Below are positions 42,948 through 53,703 of a DNA stretch of 64,000 nucleotides, one piece after another. Where the stretch lies: contig JADJDU010000009.1 in assembly GCA_016702505.1 (NCBI GenBank), positions 184,098-248,097 of the forward strand, written 5' to 3'. Positions within the stretch are counted from its first letter, which is position 1; each line of letters begins with the position of its first letter. The notes below the pieces were generated by a model that worked only from the letters and a program-made list of their open reading frames with translations, was not told the origin of the DNA and searched no databases. Made by a program: the position numbers and the translations under genes. The stretch comes from Microthrixaceae bacterium (GTDB lineage Bacteria > Actinomycetota > Acidimicrobiia > Acidimicrobiales > Iamiaceae).

Positions 42948-45900
42948 ATGCCAACCTTGGCAGACGCAGAGGATCGAGTTCCTGATAGAGAAGACCATGT
43001 CGTGGAGCTCGTGCTCCATGCCCTTTCCGAGATATCCAGTCAGACAGTTGAGGAACTGAGAGAGTGGGTCAAGGGCTCTCACCCAGACCTGACCGCGCGC
43101 GAACTGCGAAATCTCCTCAATAGTCGGCAAGACCTCTTCACCCAACGGCGTGGCTGGTGGCAACTCCGCAGCAAACAACAGACGGCCGCCCCCACACCAA
43201 TACCGTCCGAGCGGTCAGCCAATCGCTCAGAGGAGACCCGACCAGTTCGGACCGCAAGGATCGCTCCTCCTTCTGAGCCACCTATCGGGCCCAGCGCCGT
43301 GGAGCGCGAGATGCGCGACCATCTCCGCGGCCGACGGATGGTTGCAGAGATCGGGCTCGATGCCCTCACCTTCGAGAGAGTTAGAGACTCTCTCGAACAG
43401 ATCCTGGATGCAGGATTCCGCCCGAACCAAGTGGTGGTTCAGTACCCAGCGCTCCTTACCTGTTACCTCGTCGGGCACGGGATGTACCACTACGACGGTG
43501 GTGAGTTCTGGACGACTCTCGACCTTCCACAGCTAGCTGGTCAGACGTGGCGGCAAGTCTTCGAGGATTCGATTCGTGGACTCAAGATCGAGACGTTCGA
43601 AGACATGGTCTACGGCGACAACGCCTGGCGGTACGTTGCACCGATCCTCGCCCACGGCGGCATCCCAAGGTCATCGCTGGACCGCTACTTCGGCTTGATC
43701 CACCGATTCCTCCGACAGGCCGGCACAGCGACAGAGATGCTGGCGCTGTGGCGGACGCGGAAATCACCGTTCGTCGGCATCGGCAAGCCGGTGCAGCGTT
43801 TCCTCCTGTATGGCGGCGACCTAGCGGTCGACCTCGTCGATCGGACGATCGACATGTTCAGGGAGTACGCGCGCTCCGGTGTCGTATCCAAGCCAGTTGA
43901 TCTCGGGCTCCCGGCCTACGTCGTCAACGAGTTCAGAAAGTTCGTACAGCGGGAACACGTCAGCGGTGAGTCCATCGCCAAGAGACAGACCGGCCCGAAA
44001 GCCGTCATCCAACTAGACCCCTGGGGAGGCTCCGGGCCCACACTGACGCTGCCAATTCTGAATGCGGCCGAAGACGTTTGGGCGTGGCGCCTACAGGGCG
44101 ACGGGCAGTTCGAACGATTCCCGGTCTCGCGCTTCATGGAACGTGAGGTGCCGCTTCGAGCGGCCCGCGGCTGGACAGTCAGCCTGATCGACGGTCTCGA
44201 GACCAAGTCAGAGGTCGCCTTCGAAGGACTCGGTGAGCTGTCCGCCCTCTTCTTCGACCCGAAGGATGGGCGGCTGATCAGTCCCGCTGGCGGCCTGCGC
44301 CTCGAGCGAGCCTGGGTGCTGTTGCCAGGCGATGCGAAGATCGAGGCGGTCGCCGCGGACGGCTCCCAGGCGCCGATCGGCATCACCGAGGAGCTCCCAG
44401 AACTAGGACAGGCGTGGTCGGGATACCGACAAATGGAGGTGAGCCTTCACGGCCTACGAGCCGTCGCAATCCGTGCAGACGACCAGAAGCCGTGGTCGAG
44501 GCTGGTGGTACGCAGTGTCTCCGAGCGCCCCCGTCTCGAAGGTGAGCCGCTGCCCCACACACGGTCTGATGGTCTCACGGTCTACTCAGACTTGCCTGCT
44601 CTTAGAGTGCCGCCAGGAGACTGGACGATTCGGTCAGTCATCGATGGAACCCCCCAGCCGATCCGAACAGCGGAGGTTCCCACCGAGACCACCCTCGACC
44701 TCGAACTCCCCGGCGGGGTCCATGAGGTCGAGCTGAGTGTTCGTGGACCGCTGGGCGCGGACCTCCGGACCCGCTTCGTTGTTTGCCCGGGCCTGAGCAT
44801 CACGCGACCTGAGCGGGTGCTCATGCCTGGAGATCGAGCCTCGAGCGTGACCACAGCAGGCCCCTCTCTGTCGATCAACCACCAGGGATTCGGCATCCCA
44901 GTCACATTGGAGATTCCCGACGCCGAAGATGAGGTTCGCTGCGCCGTCGCTGATGGATCCGGACAAGAGCGCCAGATTTCGGTGCGGGTCGCGAAGGTGC
45001 TCTGGGCTTTGGCGTGCTCCAACCACGAGCCTCACGTTCTCCAACAGGGCGACGCACGTGGTCGAGGACGAGCTGACGGGCCGCGAGCCCACCTCGCTTG
45101 TTGTTAGGACCGGCCGCTCGGACCTTCCGCTCCGCCTAGCACTAACCAGCGGCAGCAAAGTGCTCCAGGAAAGCGACCGGGGTACCTCGAAAGGCGAAGA
45201 AGGAAGGTGGGTCTTCGACCTCGGGCGGTTCTCGGATGCCGTGCGAGATTGCGAGAGCTCACAGCTCGCCTTTGAACTCCAGGTTGGCCAACTGCCAGTT
45301 ACGGCCGCTCACGTAAGGCGCTCGCTGGAAATCTCCGATCTGAAGGCGTCGGTCAAGCTGGACGGCGGATACGCAACGGTCGATCTGGCCTTCAGACAAG
45401 AAAGACAGCTCACAGGACGCGTCGCAAGGCTGTGGCCGCTCATGAGGCCGTGGGACGGGCCCATCGAGGAACCGATCCCGGATGATGAGGCCGGACACGT
45501 GACAATCGGCGGTCACGGGCGGGTGGCGCCCGGGAGTTACCTGGCGGAGATCGCCGTTGACAGCGGTTGGACCAGTCCGACCCGGCCGACGGGAGAGTCT
45601 GCCTCCACCGCGCTAGTTCAGGTAGGCGACTTCAACGCTGTCCTCCTCCGCTTCTCCACTGAGCCCGCCGAAGATCCTTTCGACCGGCTCGAGCAGGCGA
45701 TCGCTACCGGCTTTATGGCCCAACCGTTTGGTAACCATGAATGGGAGAAAGCTGGCACAGCCGCGGCGGACTCTGCCGCGCAGATGGCAGCAGGACTCGT
45801 TCCAAGCTTCGGAGTCGAAACGAAGAGTTTCTCGTCACTCCGATGGCTGTTGGGCAAGCATCCGCTCCAAACGGCGATCGCTCTGGTGGATTGCGCTGAA

Positions 45901-46596
45901 TCAGGGCGCGTGACAAGCCGATCTGCACTGTCCCTTTCGGTAGAGATGGTGTGGGCACTGCGACGGAACGATGCAGTGGAGACGCCCCCTGCCATCTCTC
46001 GAGCCCTGTGGGCGGTGAGTCCCGCCATCGCGGCAGCCTTGGAACTTGCAGATGCGAAGGATGTGGAACGCTCAGCCCGGCTCTTCGAGTTCACCGGCTG
46101 GAACCCACAAGAGAGCGAACCGATACCAACCGGCGAGCCCGTAACCCAGGTTTACCTCGGCATGGGGGCCGACCAGATGGCGACATTTCGTTCCCATCTG
46201 GACCTGATCCCAGACCAGATCCTCGGTATCGATGAACTGGTGGCAGCCCACCTGGAATGGTTGCTCGCGGAGAAGCTGCATCCCGGGCTCGCGCAACGGT
46301 GGTGGGCCGACCACAAGGGTCTAGAACGACATCCTCTCGATCTGTGGCCCGTCGCCGTCGAGCACCTGGGCTCTCGCCGACCACCAACGGGGACCGAACA
46401 GTGGGCCGCGATTCCGCGGATCACGCTTCTCGCAGCATTCATGGTCATTCTCGACGTGCCCGCCTTCCCTGAGGCCGCAAGAGCCCTCCACGAGGCAGCC
46501 ACTTTCGCCCCACGGCTCGTGATGCGCGATCTCGTTCTTGCTCAGGTGCTGACCGCTCTGAGCACAATCGATTCCCTTCATGGAGGAACCACGTGA
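42948..46596 (+). CDS. Large partner protein of DUF1998 helicase (DruH-like by position), frameshifted
   Basis: Start uncertain: ATG 42873, ATG 42948 or TTG 42957 (GGGGGAGG nine bases upstream). About 1,215 residues if joined. Residues about 18-75 form a winged-helix domain (VVELVLHALSEISSQTVEEL to GWWQLRSK), HARE-HTH-like. The middle has a conserved-looking helical/beta core (YPALLTCYLVGHGMYHYDGGEFW, LDPWGGSGPTLTLP). The second half holds Ig-like beta modules (LPGGVHEVELSVRGPLGADLRT). The frame breaks near 45004-45018 and continues as LTFSNRATHVVEDELTGREP to a helical C-terminus. The stop overlaps the helicase start. No nuclease motif is seen. It is probably the specific partner of a defence helicase. 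Confidence 0.6.
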
Positions 46597-49500
46597 CGTC
46601 AGTTCTGGATCCGCTGGAAGCGTCGAAACGCATCCGTGACTCCTATCGGCGATACCTCATCTCCACCTTCAGCCCACGGAGCGGCCCCGTCGCTACCGAG
46701 TTCGAGGCGATGCTGAGTAGCGATTTCAGGCTGACCCGAGGCCCTTTCCTGCAGGCATCCGCACCGTTCAAGCCAGGGGTGTCCGTCTCTGATCTAGTGA
46801 ACGAACACGTACTGAGCGGCGGCTGGAACGACATAGACCCTGGTGCGTTCCCGATCGAACGGCCACTACACCTGCACCAGGAACAGGCTGTGCGAGCCGC
46901 CGTCACCGATGGCCGAAATCTGCTTGTGTCGACAGGCACCGGATCCGGCAAGACCGAGAGCTTTCTCCTTCCGATAGTGGACCACCTCCTCCGAGAACGT
47001 GAGGCAGGAACTCTCGCCAAGCCAGGGGTACGAGCACTTCTCCTCTATCCCATGAACGCGCTGGCCAACGACCAGACCAAGCGTCTCCGCCGGATGCTCG
47101 GCTCCATGCCAGACATCACTTTCGGTCGCTACGTGGGCGAGACCGAGGAGGACCAAGTGGTCGCCGAGGAGGAGTTTCGAAGGCGATACCCCAACGAACC
47201 ACGCGTCGCCGGCGAGCTCATTTCCCGACAGGTGATGCGAGAGCGCCCGCCACACATCCTCCTGACGAACTTCGCCATGTTGGAGTACCTGTTGCTTCGA
47301 CCAAACGACACCACCTTGTTCGATGGCCCTACAGGCGAACACTGGAGGTTCCTCGTACTCGACGAGGCGCACGTCTACAACGGGGCTCAGGGCGCCGAGG
47401 TAGCCATGTTGTTGCGGCGCCTCCGCGACAGGGTGCACCTGAGCGAGAAGGGCAGGATGCAGTGCTTCGCAACCAGCGCCACGCTGGGCCGCGGGTTGGC
47501 GGACCACCCCAGACTCGTGGAGTTCGGGCGGCGCCTCTTCGATGAGGAGTTCTCGTGGGACGAGCAGACGAGTACCGGTGACATCATCACCGCGAGTCGG
47601 CTGCGCTTGGTCCAGGCACCCGAGAGTCTCGAGCTGCCACAGGAGAAGTTCTCGGAGCTTCAGGTCGAGACACGATCGGGAGCATCAGCAGCCCGCTTGG
47701 CAGAGGTCCTCCGCGGCATCGCGGGAGTTCCAGAACCAGAGGCCGAGGAAACGCCGGCCACCTACCTCTCACGATTGTTGCGGCCCGAGCGCCACGTCAT
47801 CGCCATGCAGGAAGCGCTCGAAGGCGGATCGGTCGAACTCAACGAAGCAGCGTCTCGGGTATTCACCGGTCCAAGGGCCAATACCGACGCTGTCGCTCTC
47901 GTCGATTTGTGTGTCATGGCGCGCGACCGGGACGACGACGCCCCCCTGCTTCCGGCCCGCTACCACTTCTGGGTGCGGTCACTCGAGGGCGCGTTCGCCT
48001 GCCGACATCCGCGTCACCGGGCGGACCGGCCCCGGCTCTACCTGGCACGCCACAAGACCTGCCCTTCGTGTGCTCTCGAAGGCACCGAGTCCGTCATGTT
48101 CGAGCTGGGTGTGTGTCGTCACTGCAGAGCCGAGTATCTCGTGGGGCAGCTGGGCGACCAGGCCAGCAAGTACGACCAGCCGCAACCTTTCGCCACCAAT
48201 ACGGACTACCTCCTCGTGGGCGAGTCGCTAGACGAAGATGACGAGGACGGAGTGGCAATCGACACTGCCGCTAGCGCCGGGCAACAGTCTGTGCCCGCAT
48301 TCCTGTGCCCCGGCTGCGGCAAGGTCGGCCCCGAGTCGACAAGTTCTTGTGGTTGCGCGGGCTCCCCCACACCCATTCCTGTGACAGTCGTTCGGCCACC
48401 CAAGGACGACCCAGTGCTCCACCGGTGTGCTGCGTGCGCGAGCAGGTCCTCCGGCGAGGTTGTCACCCGATTCCAGACCGGCACAGACGCACCGGTGGCG
48501 GTCGTTGCCACGGATCTCTATCAGGAGATCCCACCCGCTGGGTCGAACGTAGCCATGCTGGTCGGCGAGGGACGGAAGCTACTGACGTTCTCGGATAGCC
48601 GACAGGACGCCGCCTTCTTCGCTCCGTACCTGGAGCGCACCTACCGACGAGCGGTGCAGCGCCGCCTGATCTCGGCGGCCATCGACAAGCTTGCTGAAGA
48701 CGAGGCCCCGCGTGTGCCCGATGTCCTGGACGCCGTGCGTAAGGCAGCACAGAAGGCGCTCGTCATCGACCCGGACGACAGCGCATATCAACAAAGAGCG
48801 ATGTCGGTGCCTGGCTGACCGAGGAACTGCTCGCCTTCGATCGTCGCCAGAGCCTCGAGGGCACCGGGATCGCGGAGATAGCGGTCGTGATACCGACACG
48901 CTGGGAACCACCCCGGAAACTCCTCCAGATGGGCTTCTCCCAGGAGGAGGTGGTCGACCTCCTCCAGCTCCTGTTCGAAACGGTGCGATCGGGTGGGGCC
49001 ATCACGGTTCCTGAAGGTGTGGACATCCGCGACGAACGGTTCGCGCCGAGGAACTTCGAACTGGGACTACGTGCGTCGGGTCCTGATCATCACGTGATCA
49101 CGTGGCTCCCGGGTTCCGCCATGAACCGCAGGCTCGAGATAGTCGAGAAGGCCTGCGCCAGGAAGGGCATCGAGACCGACGCTCGAGAATTGCTCGAAGG
49201 GATTTGGAAACACCTGACCGAGAACGACGGACCGTGGAAGAAGACCATCGAGCCGTTTGACCACCCGAAGAACGGGCCCCTTCGACGTCTGAGCTGGGAA
49301 CGTTTCGAGTTCCGGCCGGCCTCAGCATCCCACCGACCACTCCGGTGCGGGACTTGCCGAAAGGTCTGGTGGAGGACGATCGGCGGACTTTGCCCCACGT
49401 GGCGGTGTGACGGAACCGTCAGCCCGATCGAAGACCTCGACGCGCTTCACCGCATGCACTACGCCAGCCTGTATCGCACCCTCGACGCCATCGGGATCGA

Positions 49501-51349
49501 GGTACAAGAGCACACGGCGCAATGGCAGGCGGCAGAAGCCAGTCGCATTCAGGACCGGTTCGTCGGCGGCGAGATCAACGTGTTGTCCTGCTCGACCACA
49601 TTCGAGCTCGGTGTCGACGTGGGCGAGATCCAGGCAGTGTTACTGAGAAACGTGCCGCCATCCCCGGCCAACTACGTGCAGCGGGCTGGACGTGCAGGTC
49701 GACGGGTCGACTCAGCGGCGTTGGTGGTCACGTTCGCGCAACGACGCAGCCATGACCTGACCTTCTTTGACGAACCGCGTCAGATGATCGACGGATTCGT
49801 CTCACCCCCGGTGATCGTTCTCGACAACCCTTCGATCGCCCGGCGTCACGCCCACGCGGTCGCCTTCGCCTCCTTCCAACGCTCCTGGGTCGACTCTGGC
49901 CAAGCGCAGCACAAGTCGGTACAGGAGTTCTTCGTCGACGAGGTCGACGGCCAATCTGGTGCCCAGGCCTGGATCGACTGGTTGCAGGCGCACCCCTCGC
50001 CGTTGCGGTCCGCCCTTGAGCGAGTACTGCCAGGGGAGCTTCACGAAGACCTCGGCGTCAACACCTGGGAATGGGTGCAAGCGCTCCTGCACCAGAGCGC
50101 GGACGAGCCCACCTACGGGTGGCTCTCTCGGGCAATGAACGAGGTGTCCGAGGAGTTCGATTCTCTCGGCGAGATGATCGAGGACGCTTACGCCTCTCAA
50201 GTTGGCTACCGCGGAGACCAGCTAAAGAAGGTCCGCCAAGCACTGGCGCGCCGTCAGATCATCGGCTTTCTGGCGAGTCGGAACGTTCTCCCCAAGTACG
50301 GATTCCCCGTTGATGTAGTCAGCCTCAACCTTGCCGGGACGGGGAACGCGGTTGCTTCGAGCCTCGACCTCAATCGCGACCTCGGCCTCGCGGTGAGCGA
50401 GTACGCGCCTGGTTCGAGAGTTGTCGCGGCGAAGACCCTCTGGAAGAGCGTGGGACTTTCCACCCGGCAGGGCCAACAATGGCCCACCTACAAGTGGGCC
50501 ATCTGCGCCGACTGCGGTGCATTCCGCTTCAAGCTCGACGAGATCGCGGAGTGCACCACCTGCGGATCGGCTGAGAAAGCACCCGGCTCAAAGGGCACCT
50601 TCGCTCTACCCCTGTTCGGTTTCGTGGGCGCCCCCGGGGAGAAGGCCGGAGACAGCAGGCCCCAGCGAATGTCGGCCACCGATACCCACTTCGGGCACTA
50701 CCGGGACGCTGAACCGGAGCTCCTCCCGTTTGAGTCGCTCGGAGGCTCTGCGCGCGTCTCGTTCCGGACCAGCCGCCAGGGCCAGATCGTCGTCGTCAAT
50801 CGCGGGCCCGCCGGACGCGGCTTTCGGCTCTGCGAGGGGTGCGGCTCCGGCGAACCAGCGCCACGGGGAGGCACACGCGGAAAGGGCCCCGCCGAACACG
50901 ACGACATCCGTCGTCCGGGCCGAAAGTGCACAGGCATGCTGCAACACCGGCAACTCGGTCACCACTACCTCACCGATGTGGCCGAGATTCGCATCGACCT
51001 ACAGCTCCATGAGCCTCAGGCCAGGAGCCTGCTCTACGCGGTTCTCGACGGCGTCGAAGCCGTGGATGTGGCTCGGGACGACGTTGATGGAACCCTCTTC
51101 TTTCACGCCCGAGGCGAGGCGCCAGCTCTCATCTTGTTCGACACCGTGGCCGGCGGGGCAGGCCACGTTTTCAGGATCGCGGAACGCCTCCCCGAGGTTC
51201 TTCGTGCCGCCCTTGCCAAGGTGGAGAGCTGCGAGTGTGGCGAGGAGACTTCGTGCTACAGCTGCCTTCGCAACTACAGCAACCAGTTCTTCCACAACGA
51301 TCTCCGACGTGCGGACGCCATCGGGGTGTTGAAGGCCGTAGTCCCCTAG
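46593..51349 (+). CDS. DEAH-box helicase with C-terminal DUF1998/MZB domain (DruE-like), frameshifted
   Basis: About 1,585 residues once a frameshift near 48787-48800 is bridged. Start GTG 46593 overlaps the partner stop (GTGA). RecA-1: motif I GTGSGKT (near 115), motif II DEAH (near 256), motif III SAT (near 293). A cysteine-rich insert follows (CPSCALEGT, CRHCRAEY, CPGCGKVG). RecA-2: LLTFSDSRQDAAFF, a second zinc knuckle (CGTCRKVWW), motif V STTFELGVDVG and motif VI QRAGRAGRR (near 1030). The C-terminus has DCGAFRF...CTTCG and the DUF1998 end VESCECGEETSCYSCLRNYSNQ. This is the architecture of DruE, DISARM-related and BrxHII-type anti-phage helicases. Confidence 0.8.
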
Positions 51350-51354
51350 GTACC

Positions 51355-51723
51355 TCAGCGCCCAGACACATCCACCAGCAGGTCGGTCCTGCCGATGCGC
51401 TCGAGGGCGTGGTTGAGCACCCTCGCGTCGTCGACAAGGCCCTCCGGGCTGAGGACGTCGTTTTCGATATCGGTGGTAATGAGGAAGTAGTCGATCGCAC
51501 CGCGCAGCCATCCGCGCTGCTCGGGAGTCAACTCTGCGGCCTCTCCGGCGAGCCTCGTCAACCGGTCCGTGACCAGCCGAGCCAGATCGATGTCCAGGCT
51601 CTCGTGCTCGAACTGCTGCTCCTCCAACGCCGTTAGGTGAGTTGACAACCGTCGGCTGAGCCGCACGAAATCGTCAGCCGGGGTCGGCTGGCGAAGACGC
51701 TCAAGCTCTTCCAGATACTCCAT
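51355..51723 (-). CDS. YkvA/DUF1232-like small protein
   Basis: A 122-residue helical protein from ATG 51723. The segment RGAIDYFLITTDIENDVLSPEGLVDDARVLNHALERIGR matches the YF-l-p-D-l-iPD-lp-GlvDD pattern of DUF1232 (YkvA) domains. It is convergent with the helicase gene with only 5 bases between the stops, so it may be an accessory of that locus. Function unknown. Confidence 0.5.
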   Translation of the reverse strand: MEYLEELERLRQPTPADDFVRLSRRLSTHLTALEEQQFEHESLDIDLARLVTDRLTRLAGEAAELTPEQRGWLRGAIDYFLITTDIENDVLSPEGLVDDARVLNHALERIGRTDLLVDVSGR

Positions 51724-51799
51724 GTCGATCTCCCCCTGAGTCCGGTCCGTTCAAGACTCGGCACGGAGCGGCCGAAGCCCAAGCAGCGGATGGTACAGC

Positions 51800-52140
51800 C
51801 GCATCGTTCGGCAGGTAGCGGACGTGATCCTGGACAAGGAGGGCGGCGTCGAGACCGCCCGTGCGATCGTCGACTACAAGACCTCGACGAGCGCAGACGC
51901 CGACCACGCTCTGCAGATCCAGGTGCACACAGACGCCGGCCGCCGCCCGGGGCTCGACATGCGCGGAGCCTACGTGCACGACCTCAAGGCAGGCTCTCTC
52001 CGAAGTCGATATCTCCGACGATGCGATCCAGACAGCCGAGGAGACGATCAAGGTCGCCGCCGACCGGATACGCGTACCCGAGGTATCCAGCTCCGCTTCT
52101 CTCGCCTCGGATGCGATCGAGCAGATCTTGGCGTCCTCCT
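51800..52140 (+). pseudogene. Fragment of a PD-(D/E)XK nuclease domain (UvrD-helicase C-terminus type)
   Basis: Reads VADVILDKEGGVETARAIVDYKTSTSADADHALQIQVHTDA and RGAYVHDLKAG, the D-(E/D)YK core and following helix of RecB/Cas4-type nucleases. The frame then shifts to EVDISDDAIQTAEETIKVAADRIRVP, still family-like. The N-terminal helicase and the final Cys cluster are absent, so it is a leftover of a larger gene. Confidence 0.65.
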
Positions 52141-52290
52141 TGAGAGCCAGCTGGAGTCATCATCGTTTTGCGGCCCTAGGGCGTTCGATGTCACCGCCTC
52201 TTCCTACGCTTGACGTCGACGAATCTGGTCCTGGCTGGGGCCACCTCGGGCCTGTCGGCCCCGAAAGCACGCCTAGATCCGAGGAAACTC

Positions 52291-52668
52291 ATGGCTATCA
52301 CCGAACGAGATCGGCAGAATCTGTTCACGCGGCTCGATGAACAGCTCGGGCCCGAGGAGGCCGAGACCATGATGGAGCTGTTACCTCACCAGGGTTGGGG
52401 CGACGTCGCCCGAACCGGCGACATTCAGGCTCTCCAAGGGTCTGTCAACGAGCGGATCACGGCCGAGTCAGCCTTGCTCCGAGCCGAGATGGCCGAGCTT
52501 CGATCGGAGCTCAAGACCGACATTTCCGAGTTGCGGACCGAGTTCCACACCAGTTTCGGTGCCTTCCGCGACGAGCTGCACCGCGAACAACGCACGCTCC
52601 AACGCCAGATCATCCTCGCCCTGGTGGTAGCCCTCGTCAGCATGGTGATTAGCGCCGGCACCCTGTAG
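52291..52668 (+). CDS. Small coiled-coil protein with C-terminal membrane helix
   Basis: ATG 52291 with a GAGGAA site, 125 residues. The N-terminus AITERDRQNLFTRLDEQLGPEEAETMMELLPHQGWGDVART matches a common actinobacterial family of unknown function. A regular coiled coil follows (LLRAEMAELRSELKTDISELRTEF), ending in one helix (IILALVVALVSMVISAG). Probably an oligomeric membrane-associated protein. Confidence 0.65.
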   Translation: MAITERDRQNLFTRLDEQLGPEEAETMMELLPHQGWGDVARTGDIQALQGSVNERITAESALLRAEMAELRSELKTDISELRTEFHTSFGAFRDELHREQRTLQRQIILALVVALVSMVISAGTL

Positions 52669-52701
52669 TCACCAGCGCTCCCAGACAGCCAGACCCGGTG
52701 A

Positions 52702-53598
52702 TCAGGGGTTGAGCACCGTGAACAGGGCGGCGGGGCGGCCGACGGTGCCGTCGGAGGTTTCGTGCAGGTCCTCGAGTTGATCGATCACCTGGCGGCGGAA
52801 CGTGTCCTTTTGGAGCTCACGGCCTTGGATGGCCTCATGGAGGCGGCGTAGCTCCAGCAGGGTGAAACGGTCGGGCATGAGCCCGTCGGGGTCGGGGTGT
52901 TCGTCGTAGCGACGTCGCAACTCGGCCACCGCCAGGGTCACGATCTCGTCGTGGTCGAACGGCAGGCGTCGTTGCCGGCCGGGAATGATTAGCGGAGCGG
53001 TTTTTGGGCCAGCTCCGCTCTTCGCATCAACCGTCGCCGGGGGTGACGGGTCCGGCACGGCGGCAAAGCACAGATGGTCGGTGCCCGACTTGACCAGCGG
53101 GGCCAACCTCTGGCTCGCGACCACGGCCAGGTGAGCGACGGAGACGACCCAGCCCCGGCTGTCTCGCTTCGGATCGTCGAAGACCTGGAGCTGGGTGGGC
53201 GACAGGTCGGTGATGCCGCACTTGTCGAGGAGCGTGCGCCTCACCGTGTCGGCCAGTCGTTCGTGCTCATGAACGAACGAACCGGGAAGACTCCACTGCC
53301 CGGCGTGCGGCGCAGCGTCGCGACGCAACAACACCACGGCGAGCTTCAGCGCCGCTGACCCCGCTTCGCTCCGACCGTCGCCCTTGCCGTCGCCCCGGCC
53401 GTCATTCCCACTGCCGGTCCCGCCGCCGTCCGGTGCCACCGTCCACGCCGCCGGTACGACCGACATGACCGCCACGTCGACCGCCAGCGACGGGCGGGGG
53501 TAGGCGCCCAAGTCAGCCTGGCCGGAGTAGTCGGTCGGCTCGGGCCGGTCGGACAGGCCGGGATCGCCGGAAGGTGTCGCGTCAGCGGGGGAAGCCAC
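52702..53598 (-). CDS. NrtR-like Nudix-domain transcriptional regulator
   Basis: A 298-residue protein: an N-terminal Nudix fold, then a C-terminal winged helix (LLELRRLHEAIQGRELQKDTFRRQVIDQLEDL). The Nudix box is degenerate: GSFVHEHERLADTVRRTLLDKCGI lacks the RE-x2-EE catalytic glutamates, as in NrtR regulators that sense ADP-ribose or NAD-related ligands rather than hydrolyse them. A Gly/Asp-rich loop (GDGKGDGRSEAG) is inserted between early Nudix strands. It is divergent from an ARPP-1 gene, with twin palindromes between them. A degraded copy of its 3' half lies at 40.6-40.9 kb. Confidence 0.85.
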   Translation of the reverse strand: MASPADATPSGDPGLSDRPEPTDYSGQADLGAYPRPSLAVDVAVMSVVPAAWTVAPDGGGTGSGNDGRGDGKGDGRSEAGSAALKLAVVLLRRDAAPHAGQWSLPGSFVHEHERLADTVRRTLLDKCGITDLSPTQLQVFDDPKRDSRGWVVSVAHLAVVASQRLAPLVKSGTDHLCFAAVPDPSPPATVDAKSGAGPKTAPLIIPGRQRRLPFDHDEIVTLAVAELRRRYDEHPDPDGLMPDRFTLLELRRLHEAIQGRELQKDTFRRQVIDQLEDLHETSDGTVGRPAALFTVLNP

Positions 53599-53609
53599 AA
53601 CCCAAAGTT

Positions 53610-53625
53610 AGCGCAGAGTTGCGCT
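53610..53625. promoter_or_regulatory. Operator palindrome 1, Nudix/ARPP-1 intergenic
   Basis: AGCGCAGAGTTGCGCT: a perfect 6-base inverted repeat (AGCGCA/TGCGCT) with a 4-base spacer, 12 bases upstream of the NrtR-like start. Confidence 0.6.
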
Positions 53626-53637
53626 TTGTGGAGCTTT

Positions 53638-53653
53638 AGCGCATACTTGCTCT
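53638..53653. promoter_or_regulatory. Operator palindrome 2, Nudix/ARPP-1 intergenic
   Basis: AGCGCATACTTGCTCT: a second copy of the site with one mismatch in the right arm, centred 28 bases from copy 1. It is a likely binding site for the adjacent NrtR-like protein. Confidence 0.5.
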
Positions 53654-53703
53654 AACGCCGTGGAATCGAGCGGTCGGCAAACCCATTCGGATCGGAGAAT
53701 CCA

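Noticed and set aside
42734..42985. 83-codon frame before the defence locus
   Set aside because: No conserved pattern; overlaps the more convincing start of the large partner gene.
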